Shown here piece by piece: positions 1 through 13,800 of a stretch of DNA of 64,000 bases. The translations under genes and the position numbers were made by a program. Numbering within the stretch: position 1 is the stretch's first letter; every line of letters begins with the position of its first letter. Source of the stretch: Chrysomallon squamiferum (lineage: Eukaryota; Mollusca; Gastropoda; Neomphalida; Peltospiridae); NCBI GenBank assembly GCA_012295275.1, contig CM022671.1, positions 32,431,927 through 32,495,926 of the forward strand, in the 5' to 3' direction. The notes under the pieces were generated by a model. That model ran no database searches and was not told where the DNA came from. It was given only the letters and a program-made list of their open reading frames with translations.

Positions 1-36
1 AAAAATATTTCTAATTGTTTATCTCAATGCTTTCAG

Positions 37-1595
37 CCCATTGCACAAGGTATTGACATGACTGAAGAAGATCAGATGATGAGAGCCATTGCCATGTCTT
101 TGGGAGAGAATGTTGTAATGTCCACTGACCAGGTAAATATATCACTGCTTTTATTATTATTGTACTGAATATCTAAAATATTTAAAGGAATTAAAAAGTG
201 ATAAAAGAAAGATGATTGGGACACAGATATTCAAGGAAATAAATTTTTCAATCAGTTATTTTATTTCATCTTTGAGATTCAAAACCATTATTTGGAAAAT
301 GACTGTTGGATTAATATGAATTCAGAAATTTTGTATTTTATTGTACAAATCTTATTTTGTACAATTTCTATATACTTAAAAATTATTATTATTTTTTTAA
401 AAACATAGGAAGACACAAAGAAAGAAGAAGAAAAAGAACAAGAGAGTGAGACAGAGAAACAGGAAACTGAGGAACCTCTAGACAAAGAAGTCCTGGACAA
501 CTTCACAGAAAACATGATACCAGGTTTGCTTTATTCCAGTACAGAAATACACACCATTACATAAACTTTGAATTCGTTCATTGTTACTATCCTCATTCTG
601 TAATTTATTACTACACTTTTTCATTAATTATTGAAGAATGTTTTGTTCATAACTGCTAAGCCATATATCTGTCTTGGCCTTATACAGGTATTGAAATTGG
701 TATAAAAGTTAATGAAAATGTCTTTGCAAAAACACCAAGAAACAACAAAAACATTAAAATGATATGTATTACTAATTGAGCATAGTAGCCATTGTATAAA
801 AGTTGAATGTTTATGTATTAATATTAGAGTGCATTAGCCATCTATACAATTCTAAACCTGTAAATTAATTGTTTAAAAGTATAATAATATACTAAATCGA
901 TTGCTTTCTTTTTAAAGGATGCATGAAATTGTTGGACACTCTGCCTGAAACAGTTTACCGAGTGTGTGATTTGATAGTTGTGGTTACTCAGAGAAACGGG
1001 AATAACTGGAGGGATAAAACATTAGCAACACTAGTACAAGAGGTAAGTTAAAACATGACATGAAAAATAAAGTAAAGTGTAGCATATGTATTGATGCTGG
1101 AGTGTACATAGTCCCAAATCAGCCACCACAGGTTTTTGTACATTAAATGATCTTAATGGTAGCCTTTACTTGCTGAGATTTATTTATTTTTAATTTTTAA
1201 TTTATTTACTTAACATCAAAGTAATTTCTGTAACTGTTTTAGTTTAACAACTGTAAGAAAGAAAGAAAAAAAAGATTATAATATTCCAGAACCTGATATT
1301 GGTAACTTAACAGTTCTTAAAGTTTGTTAAGCTTGTCACTTGCAGGGACTTCCAAGAATGCCATATCCTTGTTATAATATATTAACAAATGTTTTCTGAG
1401 GGGTTTTTGTTCTTCAAGAATAAGAAGTTTTGTTTAATAATTATATTTTCTCTTCAGATCAAAGCATTGGGGACAAACCTATTGAAGAAACTTGTTGATG
1501 AAACAGCAACAAAAGAACATCTTGAGAAACTGTTCAATGATCCTCAGTGTGTCAAATTTGCTGTACGCCTTCATCTGCTGAGTCTTTTGTTTGAG
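37..1595 (+). CDS. HUWE1: HUWE1 exons w1-w4: UIM and following helical region
   Basis: Exons 37-132, 409-523, 918-1042 and 1458-1595. The first exon carries a ubiquitin-interacting motif: acidic TEEDQ, then the core RAIAMSLG with the Ala and Ser that contact ubiquitin. The second is very rich in Glu and Lys and then joins the conserved stretch [16 protein letters not shown], whose last glycine codon is split by the intron. The next two exons encode helical sequence ([10 protein letters not shown] and [12 protein letters not shown]) matching the human region between UIM and WWE. The UIM reads ubiquitin and is thought to help substrate or chain recognition. Confidence 0.94.
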
Positions 1596-4500
1596 GTAAG
1601 TTTGTTTTAATTATAAATAAATTAAATATAACAAGACTTTATTATTAAGCTGTATTTTACTTGTCAAGAAATTGATCTTTTATCTTTTTTTAATTTTTTT
1701 TATTTGGAGTACTGGCAATTAAGAAAAACCAAATTCAGCCATTATTTAATACATTATAACTAGCAAAATGTCGGTATTGATAAAAAAAAAATATATATAT
1801 ATATAAACAATTACAATGAAGTCAATAAAATATATTTACAACTCTGTTATTACTTCCACAAGAACTTTCACAGTAATATTTAATGTGGATGGAAGATTGT
1901 ATCACGGTAAGGCTAAAAAGTTTGTTTTAACTTCATACTTTACTTTCAGGAAATGATGATGGCTTGTGCTGAAGCAGTAGAAGCTGAAAAGTTGGTTGAT
2001 TTATTAGTCCAAGTTTTACATGCTGCGCAACTCTCACTAGCTCAGGTCAAAGATCTACCCACTCCTAAGTAAGAATGCTCATACAATTTTATTCTGTATT
2101 TAGGATGGTTCAGGGTGGCAAAGCATTGCTTTTAAATCCTCATTTTTATGTTTATTTTATACATGTCATCTGCAAGTCAAAACTGGTATTATTTTATTTA
2201 TGTCACATTAATATATAATTATATATTTTTTCCATTTAGTTATTAGCATCAAACTGCTTTTTTTATTATGTTATTATTTTTTTTTATTTTTTTTATTTTA
2301 GTACTAAAAATGTCATTTTCCTTTTCCATTCCTTTCAGATGGCTTGCCCCATTACTGTTGATGTTAGATCTGTTTGAAAAAGTTTCTGTGATATCTAAGA
2401 GAAAAATTCAAGCTTTAGCTGTCATGGTAAGTATGGAAAACCAGAACCTTCTGTTTACTGAAAAAATGCATGAGAAATTTCTAAATTCAGTGGGAGAAAG
2501 AACCCTTAAGATTTCTAAAACAAAAACAAAAAGATATAAGTAATATAAATAAAATAAATAGATATGAAATATTTAGAAAAAAATGTATTATAATTGCAGA
2601 AGGACTGCCACACATGGAAATGGTTTGATGACAGCAGTGGTCGATGGTGTAAATACAGTTTGAGTAACAACAAAACCATAGATGATGCATTCAGAGCAGG
2701 GGAGACCAGCATCAGGTTAGTGAAGTTCACAGTCCATTCGTTTTTGTTTTAGCTACTAATTAAAATGACAGTAATGTTTACCTTTTAATAAATGTTAACA
2801 AGATGAAGATTACAGTAATGTTTCAGATGTCAAAAGACAATTTATAGGTATGAAGCTTTATGTGGTTGCATGCCTATTTTGAAATGTTAAAATTCAGGGA
2901 ATTTTTTTAATGAATTATGTATAAAGAGGTTGATTATCTTTAAACCAGTTTGTTATTTTCTAGATTTCAGGCTGGAAGGAGAAGATATGCTGTTCAATTT
3001 GGATCAATGGTTCAGGTAGGTGTTATTTATTTATTTTGATATTTTCCAGATTTTTTCTTTTTTTTTCTTTTTTAGAGTGGCATATTTAAATTTCTTTACA
3101 TTATTTTAACCAACCCCTGTCACCAGTAAATACTGATGCTGCTTTTCACATGTTATTATCTTGGCTTGTTGGAACTGTAAAAAAAAATTAGTTCAAATGA
3201 TTTAGACCTCTACAAAGATAGTTCAATCAATTTTATTACATTTGTATAACTTACTTATTTCTGTCTATTTCTTTTCTTTTTTAAAACCAGGTGAATGAAG
3301 AAACTGGAAACAGAAGGCCAATCATGTTGTCACTTCAGACAGCAGAAGAGAAACCACTGAAGGAAGATCAGAAGGATAACAACAGAAATGAGTTGGAAAG
3401 TGAGCCGCCAAAAGGTACTTTTCGATGTTGGTGAATGAAATACACAATGATGATAATTAAAAACATAACAGTGAATTGCAGCTGTTAATGATGCTTATTA
3501 GGCATTCCATAGAATAAAGTATGCACCTATTGGTGTACCTGTACCATAGCAATAGATTGATAAAAAACAGATGAACAATTTCACTTGGAGTGAAGTAATA
3601 TTAAAGTGTTGTTAATCTTTTTATCCAGCAGATCGTAGAATCATAATGCTAATAACTTAACAGTACTGTTTTGAAAACATTTTAGCAAAGGTTCCTCGTG
3701 AATTATTCAGGGAAATCTGTCCTTTGACAGCAAAAGAAAATTTTGTTTGCTAAAAATAAAACTTGATTGTTAAAAAATACAAATAACAAAATTAAATTGA
3801 TAAATGAAACCATTTTTAATTTCTATTCTGTGAAATTGTTTCTTTGTTGATATGATTCTCAACTTTTAATAATTTCCCTCAAAAGTCCATATCCTTATGA
3901 ATTATTAAGAGAAAGCCAGCTGCAAACATCTGCTAGTACATATTTTATAAATAAATTTGAAGTTACATTTAATTTCAGATTGGGCTTTATCATATTTGTT
4001 TTATCTTCTAATTTGTAGAGGATAAGATGGAGACAGAATATGAAGAAGAACACAAACAAGAGCCAGTTCAGGTTACAGGACTGAATGATGAACAGATCAC
4101 AACAGTGATTAGGTAAAACTTTAAATATTAATATAAATACAACATCATATTTAATGTTTTTCAAGATGTAGAGACTACTACAATTTTATATGAATGCTAA
4201 AAGCTCAAGAAAAACCAGTCTAACCTGTTTTTAATGTGAATAAATTAAATGACCTAAGTATTTTCTATTATTTTATCTATTATCAGTTATTTCTGATTTT
4301 AAAATCTGGTAATAATAAAATCTCCAGATTAAACTTTTTGCATCTAGTATGTTAATATTTTTGTTTGTTTGTTTGGAATTGTTCTTTTTGTGGGTTTTTT
4401 TCTCATCCTGATCTAGATTTAAAAATTGTTTTTCGTCTTCTTAGGTCTATTGTTGCTCTGATTGGAATCCCAGTGGATCCAGACACTCTGCACGCAGCCC

Positions 4501-7500
4501 TGAGGCTCACTCTTCGAATCACAAGAGTACACAAGTATGCAGTATTGTTTGCAGAGCTTGGTGGTCCAAAACTACTGCTGTCTTTAACACAGGCATCAGG
4601 CTTTCAAGGTTTCATTTCTCTGACCAATCTGATTTTCAGACATATTCTTGAAGAACCATCTTCACTGCGGTATTGCATGGAAAAGGTAAATGTTTTTGAT
4701 ATTGACATACAAGTTATTTTGTTAATTGGAAATATTGTTATAAGTATTATTATATTGTTTATACAGGTAATTAAAGTATTGTTTGGGGAATGCCGATTTA
4801 TATAAAATATAAATTACAGTGACACACTGAATATTCAATATGACTTTTTAATTAATTTTCTTTGATTTTTAAAAACGTTTATTTTGTTTTTGGTTTGCTT
4901 ATTTTAAAATAGTTAAGCTTTGAACATTGATAACATTTTTTTTTTTACTCATTTTGTTTGTGTGTAATAATAAAATAAATAAATATGTATATGTTCACTA
5001 TAAAATGTAATGATACATAAAGAGTTCAGTGAGTTCAGTGAATGATTGTATTTAAACAATGTATATTTGTATTGCAGGTGATGAGAAGTGCCTGTAGTGG
5101 AATAGGCTCCAGTTTAAGTGGGGTGAACACTGGAAGCATTGGATCAAAAGAAATGCACTACATGTTCCGTGTGCTGGCCCCAGCTGCCTGCAGAAACTCA
5201 GAAATCTTCTCTGAGGCTACTAAAGAAACCCTGCAGATTGCACTGCCACCGCCAAGCAAAATTATTCGAGGTATTTCTTTGTTCACAGTTCTTAATACAA
5301 GTAACTAGTAATGTATTCATTTATTTACACTGTAAGGAATATGTTACAAACCACCTAAGTACCTTTAATCATCATTTTAACATCTCTGGCAATTTAGTGA
5401 CTGTGTTACCAGTCATGATCTACTGAATTAAAACAGAATCTTGATTTCAATATGCCTGTTGGTAGTAAACAGGCTAATGGAAATTCTAACTGTTGGTTGT
5501 ATTGTTAAAGATAAGCTGTTATTTTATTTGAAAATGTTTTGATTAACAGATGAGGATGAAGCTCGCTACACCGGGCCCAGTGCTCCACAGATTCTGAAAT
5601 GTTCTCCAACAAAACACATTGCAATCCTCATAAATCAGTCAATCAAGGACGTTGTGTACGATCTTCTCAATGCACTGATTGTTAAGGATAATGTCAAACA
5701 AGAAGATTGTAAGCACCAAGTTTTCTTCCTGTAATGAGCATTAAGTGTAATAGAAAGGAACTGTTACTGTTCTGATTGTGATTGTGTAAAATTAGTGTTA
5801 AAACAATTTCTTAGTTGTTGTATTAATTTGTACTGTCTAATTTGTTCAAAATATGATTCTTTGGAACATACTGATAAAATGATCTTAGGCTTAAATTTAA
5901 AAATAATTATAATAAAGATTTCTTAAGATGCAATAATTTTTTAGAAATTAATAAGAACCTTTGGATTTTTCATCATCAATCTTCAGTAATAGTTTTGTAT
6001 GAAATGTTTATAAACTTGGCAAACATGTTTTTAATACAATTATTTGTATTTTAAAAAAATATATATATATATACATACATACATGTATAAAACATAATTT
6101 TTTGTCTTCCTGTTGTAGTGAATGGTTTTGAACTGAAACCATCACAGACTCTCGCAGAAGCCATTTTAGAAGTGGTGAATGAAGTGAATCGAGAACTTGG
6201 AGACAGAAACACAGGACAGGTTGTCAACTTGACAAGTACAGCTCAGCCTCAGGAAGAGGATTCATTGGTAGATAGATTATTGATTATTTCAACAAAACAA
6301 AACGAATAACAATTGTTTAAATATTTTTTGGATTTTTTTTTTTTTTTTTGTTGTCAGGATACTTAGTGGTTTGTACAAAAAGATCTAGATAATAATTTCC
6401 CAGTTGGGAGAAAATAATTATAAATTAAAGAAAAATTCAGATATTTAAACCTTACTTGTTTTTGTATTTATGCTTTTAAACAAAAAATTTATTGAAGAAT
6501 TTTTTTTATTTTTTTTTTTTTTTTTTTTTTTGGATGCATTTTGATCAACATAATACAAGACTGACAAAAATCCCTCAAATAAACACTATTATTTTTATTG
6601 CATAGGCATCAACAGAGGCAGCAGCCACTGGTGAAAGTGAAGGTGATAAAGATCAGAAGGATGTGAAATCACTTGAAGATAACAAGAAGAGACATCCTCT
6701 GCTGCCGAAGTCAGCTCTGTTACGTTTGTTATCAGAAGTGATAAAGTCTTACGGAAGCTGCACTCACTTGATAACTCAGCATACTTACTATGCTGGCCAG
6801 TCTGAAATGGTTCCTGAGGTACATAATTTTTCTTTACTTTTAAAGGAGAAAAGAGAATTTGACAGTTTCTGTTTAATGTTTCTTTCATAGTTGGTGGGTA
6901 ATGTATTTTCTGCAGTTTTTTATCTACACAGATTTAAGAATAAGTTGCCTCAAAAATATTGTAATGTTGTTTTTCTAATAACAGGACTGTACAGTATTGG
7001 CCTTTGTGATGGATAACCTTCTGCACCAGAAACAACCAACAGGAGACAAAGACTGTCCAGATTTATCTCGTGTGTTTATTGCCAGTATTGCATCATGTAA
7101 CTATTGCCCTGAAGCTCAGAACACTTTAGTAATGGAAGTAAAAAGTGCTCTACAGAGAGCACTTATACTGCCAGAAAGTCAAGAGAAACATTCGAGGATT
7201 CAGGCTCTGACAGGAATTATCAGCACCATAATGGAGGCCTGTCCTAGTCCAGGCCAAGTGCAGAACCAAGTATTCAAAGGACAGCAGAGTATTATGAACA
7301 ACATAGTAAAAATTCTTATCAAACGTGGCCTTGTCACAGACCTTGCTCGAATTCCTCACAGTATTGATCTGTCTAGTCCATACATGGCAGCAACAATAAA
7401 TGCTGCCCTAAAACCACTGGAGACATTGTCGCGCAGTGTCAATCAGCCTATGCAGAGTGTTGTTACCAAGCCTAAAGAATCGGGTACAGCAGAAGCGACA

Positions 7501-10500
7501 ACTGTGGATCTAGGTGGAACAACGATTGCAGCCGAGACTCCTTTGACAGGTTAGTGAAAAATTAGTAAGAGAATAGACATTATTTTTATATCTATACAAG
7601 GATTAAGATTTTAAAGCTTTCATCACAAAGATTTTATACTTGTTAACAGTTAAATCAATAAAAATAAGAAGGCACCTTGACGAATTCGAAACGGTGCTAT
7701 ATTGTAATTTAACGAATAATTTATGTAAGATACCAGCAAGAATCTGACAGTGCCTAATGCAGCTGAGAATAATTTGGCAGTGGAAGATAATACCAACTGA
7801 TTAAATCAGTAAAAACAACAATACAAAGTGACATTTTTTAATAACATTGATGAAACCACTATTAAATAATTTATCAATATATTTTTAGATACTAATGAAA
7901 CCCCAGCAGAGCCGAATGCAACTGAGAATAATGTGGCAATAGAAGATGTTTCTGACAGTTTGTATCTGGAAGATATAGAAGAAAGCACACATCATGAGAC
8001 TGTGGAACCTGAACCTGACATTGGACACCATGTATGTATTAAATGTTAATCAGATTGTCAGTGTACAGTCAAACATACTTGTTGAATTAGGCTGAATAAT
8101 ACATCAGGGTCTGAATTGATATTCAACTATGTTTGTACTAAGGTATTCTTATATAATGATGACATACAATGCAAGAAATTATTAAAATCGTTTTGAAAAT
8201 TCTATTTGGATTTTAAAAATAAAATCTTATGTCATAAAAACTGAAATGAAAAATCTGAGGAAATGTTAACATTTACAACTCTTTGATATTCAGAAACACT
8301 GTTTTTAAATTCTTTGCTTCACGTTTTACTGCTTGTGCTAGGGACATTTTTATTTTTTACCTTTTTTTTGGTAAATCACAAGCAAATTTAGACAGTATAG
8401 TGTGTTGTGAAACCGAACTGAGAAAATAAAAATATTTACTTGTTGCAGAATGAAAATCAGTTGGAGCAGGTGCTTGACACGTTATTACAAGGAAATGAAA
8501 ATGCTGAATCACAGGTTCTGGCTGATGTTTCAATGAATGTTGGTATGTTGTCAAATTATTCACTTTTCATGCGTTTATTATCATGTTAGTAAACATTATT
8601 CATTGATAACAGAATAGATTAAGCAAAAATGCTGTATATCAGAAAAATAATGAATGCATAGGTAAGTGAATTATTCCAAACCATCTACAATAAATATTTA
8701 TTTTTGAAGGTACAAATTTTGAAGTTAAAGTATTTTTAATTTGGGTAAATTACATATTAAATACACAGTTGAACCACCTGGGGAGAGAGGAGGGACAAAA
8801 AAACCTAAAAAAAAAAAAAAAACATCATGTGTGTAGCTTAATATGTTAGATAAACATACCTGACACTACTGAAATAGATATTTAACACTGAAATACAAGT
8901 GGAAGTCAAATTAACAGGTGAAATTTTTTTTTTCTTTTTCTGTGATCTAGAATCAACTCCCACTACACAGACAGCAAGTGACTTCCATGATGTGATTATT
9001 GATGTAGAGTTTGAATCAGTTGATGTAGGACAGCACGACTCACAGATGGTCACACAGGAAATATCAGATGTTGAAGATGAAAATGATGTTCATGTTGAAG
9101 GTATGTATTATGCACTTATTATTGTTTTTTTGATATTAGACATGTTTCAGAAGAAGGCCCAGTGGTGTTACTACAACAAAAAGAATTTTAAAATATATAT
9201 ACAGTGAAACATTTGTATCAATATTTTCAGGGATAAGACACTTTGAGAATTTGCTAAACATGTTGCAGTGAACATTAGTAACACAATGTAATGTTTTGTT
9301 TATTGTAGATGAAGGAAATGTAGATGGTTCACCTGAAAGTGCTTCAGAAGCTGATGATGATGAAGATCCTGACAGAGAAGAACATGATGACGATGATGAC
9401 GATGATGATGATGATGACGAAGATGATGAAGATGATGAGGTATTATTTTATTAATTTTTTTTCTAATTGAATTGAATTTTTATCTGCCTCAAGTAGAAAT
9501 AATTATCCTACTTTTTGGTATGCATTTTAAAGGCCTTAGTATGAGGGAAAATGTTTCAAATAATATGACGACCATTAAGCAAATTTCACTGATTTGTTGT
9601 TGCAGGGCTCTGATATGAATGCTGACGATGATGACTACTATGATTACCAGGATCGGGTAACAAACTCGATGGTTCCTGGTTATGAAGATGATCTTCTTTT
9701 CCACATGGAGGACATGTTTCCTTCCAATACATCAAGTTACAGAATTGCAGCTCCAAGCTACAGAATTGGTGGAGGTGGGTGTTCACTGACAACAGAATAT
9801 GCTGTTCCTGTTTGGTTTCATTTACTAAATCAGTAATATGCATGACTTTTACCAGCAGTTCAGAAACTGATTTTTTTTAATTTTATATAGCACCTCTGCA
9901 CCTTATTTTTAAAAAGCAGTTTGAATCAACAAATAAAAAGAAAAAAATTAAACCAAATATTTCAGAAATACAACACATTTCTCTTTACTTCATTTTAAAC
10001 TTGTATTTAAAATTAAATTAAATTTAGATTTGGAGTTTCTTGTCTTTATAAATATCTTTTTTATTTATTATTATTCCATAATACAACTTACCAACTACAC
10101 ATAAATGTAACTTTATTTTTTATTTTTTCTGTTTTTCTCATTTAAAAGCAAGACATAAAAATGATGTTCACAGAATATAAATTCTAAATCTGTCGACCAC
10201 CTTAATTTCATGCAAAATATCATGCATGCAATAAACAGAGGATTATGGCTTACCTCAAAATTTGTTTCTGTTGTTTGAAAGTGGGGAGATATTGAGAGTG
10301 CAGCACAATTTTGTTTGATATTAACAAAAATAACCTTTGGCACACATTGTGTTTCAGGTGGTGGTCAGCATATAATATTTAATGATAATGCACAGATCAG
10401 AACTTATCAGTTGCCAGTGGCTCTTCATGACAATGATAATGGCAGTGATGGAAGTAAGTTACTGTCATGTTAAAAAAAAAAAAAAAAACATTTTTTAAAG

Positions 10501-10778
10501 TAACCAATACTAAAAAAAATAAAAATAAGAATATTTCAGAAATTTATATTAAGTAGTTTCTATTTTTTATTATATTTACTATGGTTCGTGTCATTTTATT
10601 ATCCAGATTTTTTATTTTAAATTTTAATTTTTAATTTTCGAAATTTTGTACAATATAATTCCATCAAAAGAATTTTAACATTAAATTTAAAGTACTTCAT
10701 TTTTCAAATACATACAATAGTTACTTAATAGTTATGTTCCTAACAAAGATAATAAATTAAAGAAACTTCATAAAAAAC

Positions 10779-10818
<40 letters not shown>

Positions 10819-13800
10819 TCAATAAATAAATTTACTTCAAAAGATGTAATTAATTTTATTTATTTATTTATTATTATTATTTTTTTTTTTTCCCCTAACA
10901 GTCCCAAGTTTGCCTCCTGCACCAAGCAGTGTGACAATGACCCATCCATTACTGGTTCGACAAACTGACCCACATACTGTGATGGGTGTGGCAAGAGTGC
11001 ATCGGGGAAATCGACAACGAGGCTCGTACAGACTGAACCCAACACAGACATTCCATGTTAATCTGCAAGGTGGACGACAGCCCAATCCTCCAGTCATTCT
11101 ACAGAGGTTAGTCACATGTGACATTAAATCAGATAAGACTTAGTCTTCATGTATGACTTGCAGCTGTTTGTACTTAATAAGAATTAGTTTCATGGAATTA
11201 CAATTTAGGATAGTTTTTGTCAAAGGAATCTGGTTATGATGTTAACCATATCTGTATTGGCGTTCTGAAAATTGTCAAGAAATTAATAGATTATTATTGT
11301 TTTGTGTCAGTATTTTAATTCCCTTTTTTCTTAGAAGTATTTTTTGTTACTCCCTTTATATTTTTTTTAAATAAAATTGTTAAACATTTTTGTTATTAAT
11401 ATTTTTCTCTGTGTGTGTCTACTTTAGACTTCTTGGTCCAACAACAGCTTCTGACATTCTCCAGTTGACCGGTACACTGACCACTCAGGCTGGAGGTCCA
11501 GCTCACACACGGGTCATCCTGGCAAATGATGATATGAGAGTATTTTCTCGACCAGAGGAAGAACTCTTTGAAGACTTGTTTCAAGTAAGTGTCAGGGATA
11601 GATTGTTATTCTGAAAGGAGATTTTTGTTTTGTGTGCTAAGGAATTCTCCTTTGTTAATGTTTATTTTGCTATTTGTTTTTTTTGTGAGTGAGATATGTG
11701 GTTTGATCTATTGTGTTATATCATGTCCCAGGTTCCAAAACTAGGGGAAGCTGAATTTATTACCTTCAGGTTTAAGTAATAGATAACTTGTTTTTGTTTT
11801 GTATTTTTTCCCATTTTCTTTTTAATAAATACAAAAATATTTACTTAATGTTTTTTCTTCTTTTTTTTTGTCCTGACTTGCATTGTGGTTACAGTGGCCA
11901 ATAGATTTTGTTAAACAGAATTAATAGTAATGAATTAGATTCAAATAACAGTATATCTGATTTTGAATCAGGGGGAAATGTAGGTGTTTGTTGTCATCTT
12001 AAACTTACTTCAGACTAGAGATCCTTACAAGTATTTAATATTATAACAAATATTGCTTTAGTCAAATAACTAATAGCTTCTTATTGTTTTCTTTGAAGGA
12101 GAATTACCAAGAAAGTGGAGCTGTTTCAGGTTCTGGTGTTTTGTCTTGTGTTCCTTCCACTCTGCAACGATGGACTGAAGAATCCAAAGTTTTAGATGGA
12201 GACAGTGTACACAACTGTGTGACAGGTTAGTCACTTCTTAATATTGCTGTTGCATTTAAACTAGTTCAGTGAATAGACAAATTTTTCCTTAAACTGATCA
12301 TTCTGTAATTAAAACTATTCCTCCCCAACCAAAAAAAAAACAATTATAATAAATATAATTTTTAACTTTTCTTTTTAAAAAAAATTTTTTTTTTTTTTTT
12401 TTATTACCTCTAGATCAAAGGCAATGTCATGGCTTGGGAGCCTTGAATCGTTGTCTTAAAATACATAAAAGTTGTATACAAATAATGACATAAAAACAGT
12501 TTTTTGGTTTTTTAAAAATCTCTGTTTGCTCCTACAATTAATTTCAGTAATCTAAATAATGATGATGGTTTAAAAATAAAGAATTAATAAAATAAAATTT
12601 AAAATACAAATTAAAAAATTAAAAATTTAAAATGATTGAAAATTATGTTAATTTAATATTTTAGGTATTTATAAAACCATTATATTCACTTATGGAAAAT
12701 TTCAAGTTACAAAGGGAGACATTAGTAATTGTAGCTTAAAAAACATTTGACGACACTTTCCACCAACTGCTTTTGATGTGCTTGGTCTGCATTATGTCAG
12801 TTGAAATAAATTTTTAAAATTATTATTACAACAGCTTTAAAACCAGACATAATAAAGTGCCTTGTTAAAAGACGTGATGATGAGCTTGCAGAGAGGCGTG
12901 AGAAACGCAGAAAAGCAGCGGAAGAGGAAGGAAAGGATAACACAAAAGAAGTAAACAATCCTGCAGGAGCTACTACAACCACAACAGTACTTATGTTTTA
13001 CTTAATTTTTCTTTCTTTGCATTTCTTTTTTTGAAAAACAAATTAATCTATATTTTGAAATTTTTTCATGTTACTTGCACTGAACTTATGAAGGGAAAAA
13101 CATCAATATTATATCAATACTTTCTTGCCATAAATGATAAGGATACTTACAAATTCTGTTTGAATTTATATAATTTAGCACTAAAGTTATATATTATTTT
13201 TTTTTTTAATATTTATTTATTTAAATTTTTTTGTCTTTGTCTGTCTACATATTTTCATCAAAAAAGATTATTTATTGCACTTATAATAAATTCTCCCTTT
13301 TTTCTAGCCTTTTGCAACAACATCAGCAGCTGAGCCATTGACCTCAACACCTTTGTCCATTTCATCTGCAACAACACCTTCAGCAGAAAATATGTCACGG
13401 CAGATCAGTAAGCATTTTGTACAGTATTTTATCATATATGTCATCACTCTTAATAAATTGTTGTTTGGTGAATCACATGTCTCTTGGTCGTTGTTTTAGA
13501 GAAATATAATTTTTATTGTTGTAGTAAACATCTGTAATTGTATTATATAATTTAATTAAATTTCAGGTGTCAGTGAAGCTGTTGCGGCTGCCGAACGTCT
13601 TGCCTCAGCCATGGTTGAAGAAGTATTGTCAACACCTATGACCACAGCCATTGCAAGCACAGCAAGTGAAGCCCTGACAACACCATCCACCTCCAACACA
13701 ACAACCACTGTGACCAGTACCAGCATCATTCAGACATCGTGTGCTGTGGCTCTTGCAGAAATACACGATTCCATAGCGAGTGCAGCCAGCCAGAGTGCAG

